This document shows, in pieces, positions 4,086-6,617 of a DNA stretch of 6,617 nt; the first letter of the stretch is position 1, and each line of letters begins with the position of its first letter. Position numbers and translations under genes: made by a program. Below the pieces are notes generated by a model. It saw nothing but the letters and a program-made list of their open reading frames with translations. It was not told the DNA's origin and ran no database searches. Origin of the DNA: Streptomyces caelestis (GTDB taxonomy: Bacteria; Actinomycetota; Actinomycetes; Streptomycetales; Streptomycetaceae); NCBI RefSeq assembly GCF_001279005.1, contig NZ_LGCN01000277.1, positions 1 to 6,617 of the forward strand, read 5' to 3'.

Positions 4086-5939
4086 GTGCAGATCTGTTCC
4101 GTTTCGGTCGAGGGTTTTCGCTGCCTTGAGGACGTCGCCGGGGTTCCGGTCCTTTCCCAGACGGTTTTGACCGGGCAGAACGAGGGCGGGAAGACCGCTC
4201 TTCTGGACGCGCTGAACTTCTTGCTGCACGGAACCGCACTGAGCGAGCACGATCTCACCTACGTCGGCGACGGCGCCCTCCAGGAACCGGCGGGCGACGC
4301 AGCCGCACTGCACGCGCGTGTGTCCCAGGCGGTCGTGACTGGCAGTTTCAGCCTCAGTGCCGAGGAGCAGCTGCGTCTCGGGCTGCCCGAGCAGGTACGA
4401 ATCCGGCGGCGTTTCCGGCCGGAGGCCGGCATGTTCCTGGAGATCAATCGCCGTGTCTGCCAGGACCCTCAACTGCGTGACCTGGCGGCGGTGAAGCTGC
4501 CGGGGCTGAAGGAGCTCGCGGCCGCTCACGGGGTCGAACCGGTCGGGCAGGCGAACGCCAGGAACAGCTGGGAGCAGCCGCTTCGGGAGTTGGCTCAGCA
4601 GATGGACCAGGTCGACGCGTGGGTGCCGGTGGACTCCGAGGCGGCTGTTGCCATGCCGACGATGGTGTACTTCAAGGGAGACTCCGTTCAGGCGCCCGAA
4701 ACCGTGATCCAGAGCCTGCTCAACTCCCGGCTGCGGGAATACACACGGGCCGACGAGGTGGCCAAGCGGGTAACGGATCTCGAGGACTATCTCGCCGAGT
4801 CGCTGAAGGAGGACATCGACAGCATTCGCAGTCACATCGCGCAGCGATGCACCCTGCCGTCGGTGGAGCTGGCTCCTCAGGTACAGGTGCGTCCGGCGCT
4901 GGTCGGCGTCGAGCTGAACGTGATGGACTCGCAGGGCCGCCGCTTCCCGCTCTCGTCCGCCGGCACCGGCCGATCGCGTCGGATCTCGCTGGCTCTGTGG
5001 GAGAGCAGCAACGAACTTCTGGGTCAGCACGACGACACTCAGGCGCCCGAGTCGGACGTCGTGTTCGTCTACGACGAGCCCGACACCCACCTTGACTACT
5101 CCCATCAGCGGCGCATCATGGCGCTCATCCAACTGCAGTCCTCACGGCCCAACGCGCGGGTCATCGTGGCGACGCACTCTCTCAACCTGATCGACGGAGT
5201 CGACATCTCCTCCGTGGTGCACTTGCGTACCCAGGAGGGCCGAGTCCGGGCGGAGGTCCTGAGCGAGGACGGCACGGACAAGGACGTGCGCCGGCACCTG
5301 TCGACGATCGCGACGACGCTGGGGTTCCGTAACAGCGTCCTCCTGCACGAGCGGTTCTTCGTCGCCGTGGAGGGGGTGTCCGAGACATCCGCGTTCCCCA
5401 TCCTCTTCCGCAAGCACGCAGGCTTCCCGATCCAGTCCGCCGGGATCTGCCTGTGGGCCGGCGGCAGCAACGAAGGCGCGCTGCGATTCGCTCGGTTCCT
5501 CAAAGATCACGGCCGCGACGTCGCCTTCGTCGTCGACAAAGACAGCCGCACCAACCAGAGGCACGTCTTCCGCGACGACAAGCTCAAGGAGCACGGCTTC
5601 GACCTCAACAAGGAATGTCTATACCTCGGCTCCCCCAACGAGCTCGAGGACCTGTTCACCGACGAGGACTGGGCTGAGACGGCCAACGCGCTGTGGAAGC
5701 CGAACGCCGAACGCGGCCCCTGGCAGCCCCAGGAGATCGAAGAACTGCGGGCTGGCAAGTTCAGCTCTCAGCTGCTGAGCCTGCTCAAGGGCGGCTCACC
5801 CGAGGGACCGAAGAACAAGGAAGACCTCATGGTCGGCGTCGCTGCCCATCTCCCTCAGGACCGCATCCCCGCCGCCCTGTCCACGGTCTTCGACGCTCTC
5901 GTCAGTCGCGCGCAGGACGCGGGGCCGCATCTTTGGTAG
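4086..5939 (+). CDS. OLD-family ATPase-TOPRIM nuclease
   Basis: A 617-aa two-domain protein of usual OLD length. The N-terminal ABC/SMC-type ATPase has the opening F-R-C-L element after beta 1 (11-14), Walker A GQNEGGKT at 30-37 (Lys36), signature-like SSAGTGR at 290-296, Walker B VFVYDEP ending at 332 (Asp330, Glu331) and the switch histidine in ATHS (His364). The C-terminal TOPRIM domain has VEGVSE with Glu429, the DKD pair Asp484/Asp486, and a following ELED at 519-522. All acidic metal-binding residues expected of an active nuclease are present. OLD proteins cut or nick DNA in an ATP-linked way, and several act in phage defence. The class 2 (Gabija) partner, a UvrD-like helicase, is not present in the window, so a stand-alone class 1 type is more likely. 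The start is GTG at 4086, with GAGG at 4077-4080. The 3' end overlaps a convergent gene by 38 bases. Confidence 0.9.
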   Translation: MQICSVSVEGFRCLEDVAGVPVLSQTVLTGQNEGGKTALLDALNFLLHGTALSEHDLTYVGDGALQEPAGDAAALHARVSQAVVTGSFSLSAEEQLRLGLPEQVRIRRRFRPEAGMFLEINRRVCQDPQLRDLAAVKLPGLKELAAAHGVEPVGQANARNSWEQPLRELAQQMDQVDAWVPVDSEAAVAMPTMVYFKGDSVQAPETVIQSLLNSRLREYTRADEVAKRVTDLEDYLAESLKEDIDSIRSHIAQRCTLPSVELAPQVQVRPALVGVELNVMDSQGRRFPLSSAGTGRSRRISLALWESSNELLGQHDDTQAPESDVVFVYDEPDTHLDYSHQRRIMALIQLQSSRPNARVIVATHSLNLIDGVDISSVVHLRTQEGRVRAEVLSEDGTDKDVRRHLSTIATTLGFRNSVLLHERFFVAVEGVSETSAFPILFRKHAGFPIQSAGICLWAGGSNEGALRFARFLKDHGRDVAFVVDKDSRTNQRHVFRDDKLKEHGFDLNKECLYLGSPNELEDLFTDEDWAETANALWKPNAERGPWQPQEIEELRAGKFSSQLLSLLKGGSPEGPKNKEDLMVGVAAHLPQDRIPAALSTVFDALVSRAQDAGPHLW

Positions 5940-6123
5940 CCGCCCCGGCCTGACGCGCCGCTCGTCGCGCCTTCATACGCATCAGCCGCTGCTGCGGCGT
6001 CGGCGCCTCCCACGTATGCAGACCGGCCGAAGCCACCCACTGAGACCCGTGATGCCCCGGATCGTCGCCACACCAGCGGCAGCCGTCAGGAGAGGGCATG
6101 TCCTTGCGATGCACGCGTATCAC
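5902..6123 (-). CDS. Small CxxC (zinc-ribbon-like) conserved hypothetical protein
   Basis: The 73-aa product begins (V/M)IRVHRKDMPSPDGCRWCG. The core is a CRWCG motif (CxxC) followed by a His-His and a later His in SAGLHTWE, possible metal ligands, and then a basic APTPQQRLMRMKARRAAR helix. I recognise this HRKD...CRWCG...H.W..PT..Q...RM.ARRAAR pattern as a recurrent Streptomyces hypothetical protein in mobile or plasmid-like regions; its function is unknown to me. I chose GTG at 6123 because it overlaps the preceding stop codon as GTGA, the usual mark of translational coupling. Longer starts (ATG 6138, ATG 6198, TTG 6204) add residues unlike the conserved part. The 3' end overlaps the last 38 bases of the OLD gene on the opposite strand. 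Confidence 0.65.
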   Translation of the reverse strand: MIRVHRKDMPSPDGCRWCGDDPGHHGSQWVASAGLHTWEAPTPQQRLMRMKARRAARQAGAATKDAAPRPARD

Positions 6124-6296
6124 CCGATCACCGCCCATGGAGCACCGCCCGTGTACGTCGGAATACCTTCGATATGAACACGTTCCCCAGAAGGCCATGC
6201 GCAAAGAGTGCCACCTGCCACTGACAACCGGACGGACACCTTCCAGCTCGCTGCGTACCGACTGAGGCGGTCGAGCGCATGTCGGGCCTGCTCCAG
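6120..6296 (-). CDS. Small hypothetical ORF, start unclear, possibly 5'-broken gene
   Basis: The minus-strand frame between TAG (6339-6341) and TGA (6120-6122) is open for 72 codons and reads like a real protein: ALLEQARHALDRLSRYAASW forms a plausible amphipathic helix, followed by a beta-rich RLSVAGGTLCAWPSGERVHI segment and a PTYTGGAPWAV end. It ends in GTGA, overlapping the next gene by 4 bases. It has no ATG. A CTG at 6296 has AGGGG 5 bases upstream and is the start used here (58 codons); GTG at 6239 would give only 39 aa. Upstream in the same frame is ATG at 6359, six codons and then the TAG, so the gene may be interrupted by a stop codon. I do not recognise a family. It may instead be chance open DNA. 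Confidence 0.4.
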   Translation of the reverse strand: MEQARHALDRLSRYAASWKVSVRLSVAGGTLCAWPSGERVHIEGIPTYTGGAPWAVIG

Positions 6297-6406
6297 GAGT
6301 GCCCCTGTGGTCCGGTCAGCAGCCTCCGACCGGTCTCCCTACCTTCCAGGCGCACTCATCTTTGGGTGAAACCGGCCATACCGGGCTGCGCTCCGACCCC
6401 GAAACA

Positions 6407-6426
6407 ACGCCGCAGATCTGCGGCGT
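6407..6426. repeat. Perfect 20-bp palindrome
   Basis: ACGCCGCAGATCTGCGGCGT is its own reverse complement with no spacer, centred between 6416 and 6417. Zero spacing suits a dimeric regulator site better than a terminator, and no T-run follows on either strand. It lies 110 bases upstream of the minus-strand small ORFs and could regulate them, or it could mark an old insertion boundary. Confidence 0.6.
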
Positions 6427-6444
6427 CCATCCCGATAACATCCG

Positions 6445-6459
6445 TGCCTGAGACAGGCA
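6445..6459. repeat. Short hairpin, 6-bp stem
   Basis: TGCCTG (6445-6450) pairs with CAGGCA (6454-6459) around AGA. It is small and could be chance; role unknown. Confidence 0.35.
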
Positions 6460-6478
6460 AGCGCCGCAGGTTACTGAG

Positions 6479-6509
6479 CTTGTCAGCGTGATGTCGCGGG
6501 GCTGACAAG
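6479..6509. repeat. 9-bp inverted repeat upstream of the transposase gene
   Basis: CTTGTCAGC (6479-6487) and GCTGACAAG (6501-6509) are exact reverse complements around 13 bases. It ends 27 bases before the transposase ATG, where an insertion-sequence end or a transposase binding site would be expected. The right arm contains CTGACA (6502-6507, 5 of 6 to a -35), and TATGCC follows at 6525-6530 after 17 bases, so it might also overlap a promoter giving a near-leaderless transcript. Confidence 0.45.
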
Positions 6510-6536
6510 TGATGGTTATCGCGGTATGCCGGAAGT

Positions 6537-6617
6537 ATGAGGTATCCGCAAGGTGGCGGCCTGACCGCCGAGCGGCGGGCGTTTCGTGAACGCATCCGTA
6601 TGGAGGCGGCCGGGATG
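6537..6617 (+). CDS. IS630-type transposase, N terminus only (cut by window edge)
   Basis: The 27 codons present read MRYPQGGGLTAERRAFRERI and continue RMEAAGM to the last base. This opening is typical, as I remember it, of the N-terminal helix-turn-helix of actinobacterial IS630-family transposases, in which MRYP.GGGLTAE is followed by an Arg/Glu-rich helix. IS630 elements move by a DDE transposase and duplicate a TA target. No in-frame start lies upstream before the TGA at 6510, so ATG at 6537 is fixed. GGAAG at 6531-6535 is too close to be a normal ribosome binding site; leaderless initiation is possible. Whether the gene is intact cannot be judged here. Confidence 0.7.
   Translation, partial: MRYPQGGGLTAERRAFRERIRMEAAGM

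Larger units (their letters stand above)
6297..6536. other. Non-coding stretch with inverted repeats
   Basis: No convincing gene is seen on either strand in this 240-base gap; the open frames here lack protein-like composition. It contains a perfect 20-bp palindrome (6407-6426), a short hairpin (6445-6459) and a 9-bp inverted repeat (6479-6509). It separates the minus-strand small ORFs from the transposase gene, and the left boundary of the insertion element must lie somewhere in its right half. Confidence 0.6.

Noticed and set aside
4050..5132. 360-codon minus-strand open frame opposite the OLD gene
   Set aside because: No recognisable domain. The sense strand has the Walker A, Walker B and signature motifs at the expected spacing.
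1038..5939. Gabija-like (GajA/GajB) pair made of the helicase and the OLD protein
   Set aside because: GajB is a UvrD/PcrA-type superfamily 1 helicase usually adjacent to GajA. The helicase here is superfamily 2 with DEAH and HA repeats, lies upstream across the KTSC gene, and has its own telomere-linked context.
6124..6204. N-terminal extension of the CxxC protein to TTG at 6204 or ATG at 6198
   Set aside because: These residues are read in a different frame from the protein-like upstream ORF that covers the same bases, and the GTGA overlap at 6120-6123 gives a simpler start.
6279..6491. 70-codon plus-strand open frame in the right intergenic region
   Set aside because: Crosses the 20-bp palindrome, has Ser/Arg/Pro-rich composition and no ribosome binding site or family pattern.

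Overview
The window is high-GC actinobacterial DNA and most resembles the extreme left end of a Streptomyces-type linear replicon (chromosome or linear plasmid; the window cannot separate these). The main reason is the first ~236 bases. They form an almost unbroken chain of nine hairpins whose order, tip sequences and connecting bases match, as I recall it, the conserved telomere of Streptomyces linear replicons. The match starts partway in: the outermost palindromes (roughly 40-50 bases, estimated from memory) are not in the window.

Layout from left to right: (1) 1-236, telomeric palindrome array. (2) 237-328, G-rich non-coding leader with an 18-bp dyad. (3) 329-997, an uncharacterised 222-aa protein with low-GC third codon positions at its 5' end. 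(4) 1038-3629, an 863-aa superfamily 2 helicase with four C-terminal helicase-associated (HA) repeats, the kind of protein found at Streptomyces chromosome ends (TtrA-like). (5) 3820-4032, a 70-aa KTSC-domain protein with a TTG start. (6) 4086-5939, a 617-aa OLD-family protein (ABC/SMC-type ATPase plus TOPRIM nuclease). (7) On the minus strand, 6296-5902, two very small ORFs joined by a GTGA overlap and converging on the OLD gene. (8) 6297-6536, non-coding DNA with a perfect 20-bp palindrome and further inverted repeats. (9) 6537-6617, the first 27 codons of an IS630-type transposase, cut by the window edge.

How the parts may fit together: in Streptomyces, replication leaves a single-stranded 3' end that must be folded and filled in by terminal-protein-primed synthesis. 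Here all nine hairpin tips are GNA triloops on the bottom strand, the strand expected to be single-stranded at a left end. This supports both the telomere call and its orientation. A terminal helicase next to a telomere is a known arrangement, linked to conjugal transfer in S. lividans. The OLD ATPase-nuclease could be a defence gene in the variable terminal arm or could act on DNA ends. That link is inference from position only. Nothing else in the window (Tpg/Tap, Gabija helicase, CRISPR, tRNA or rRNA) was seen.
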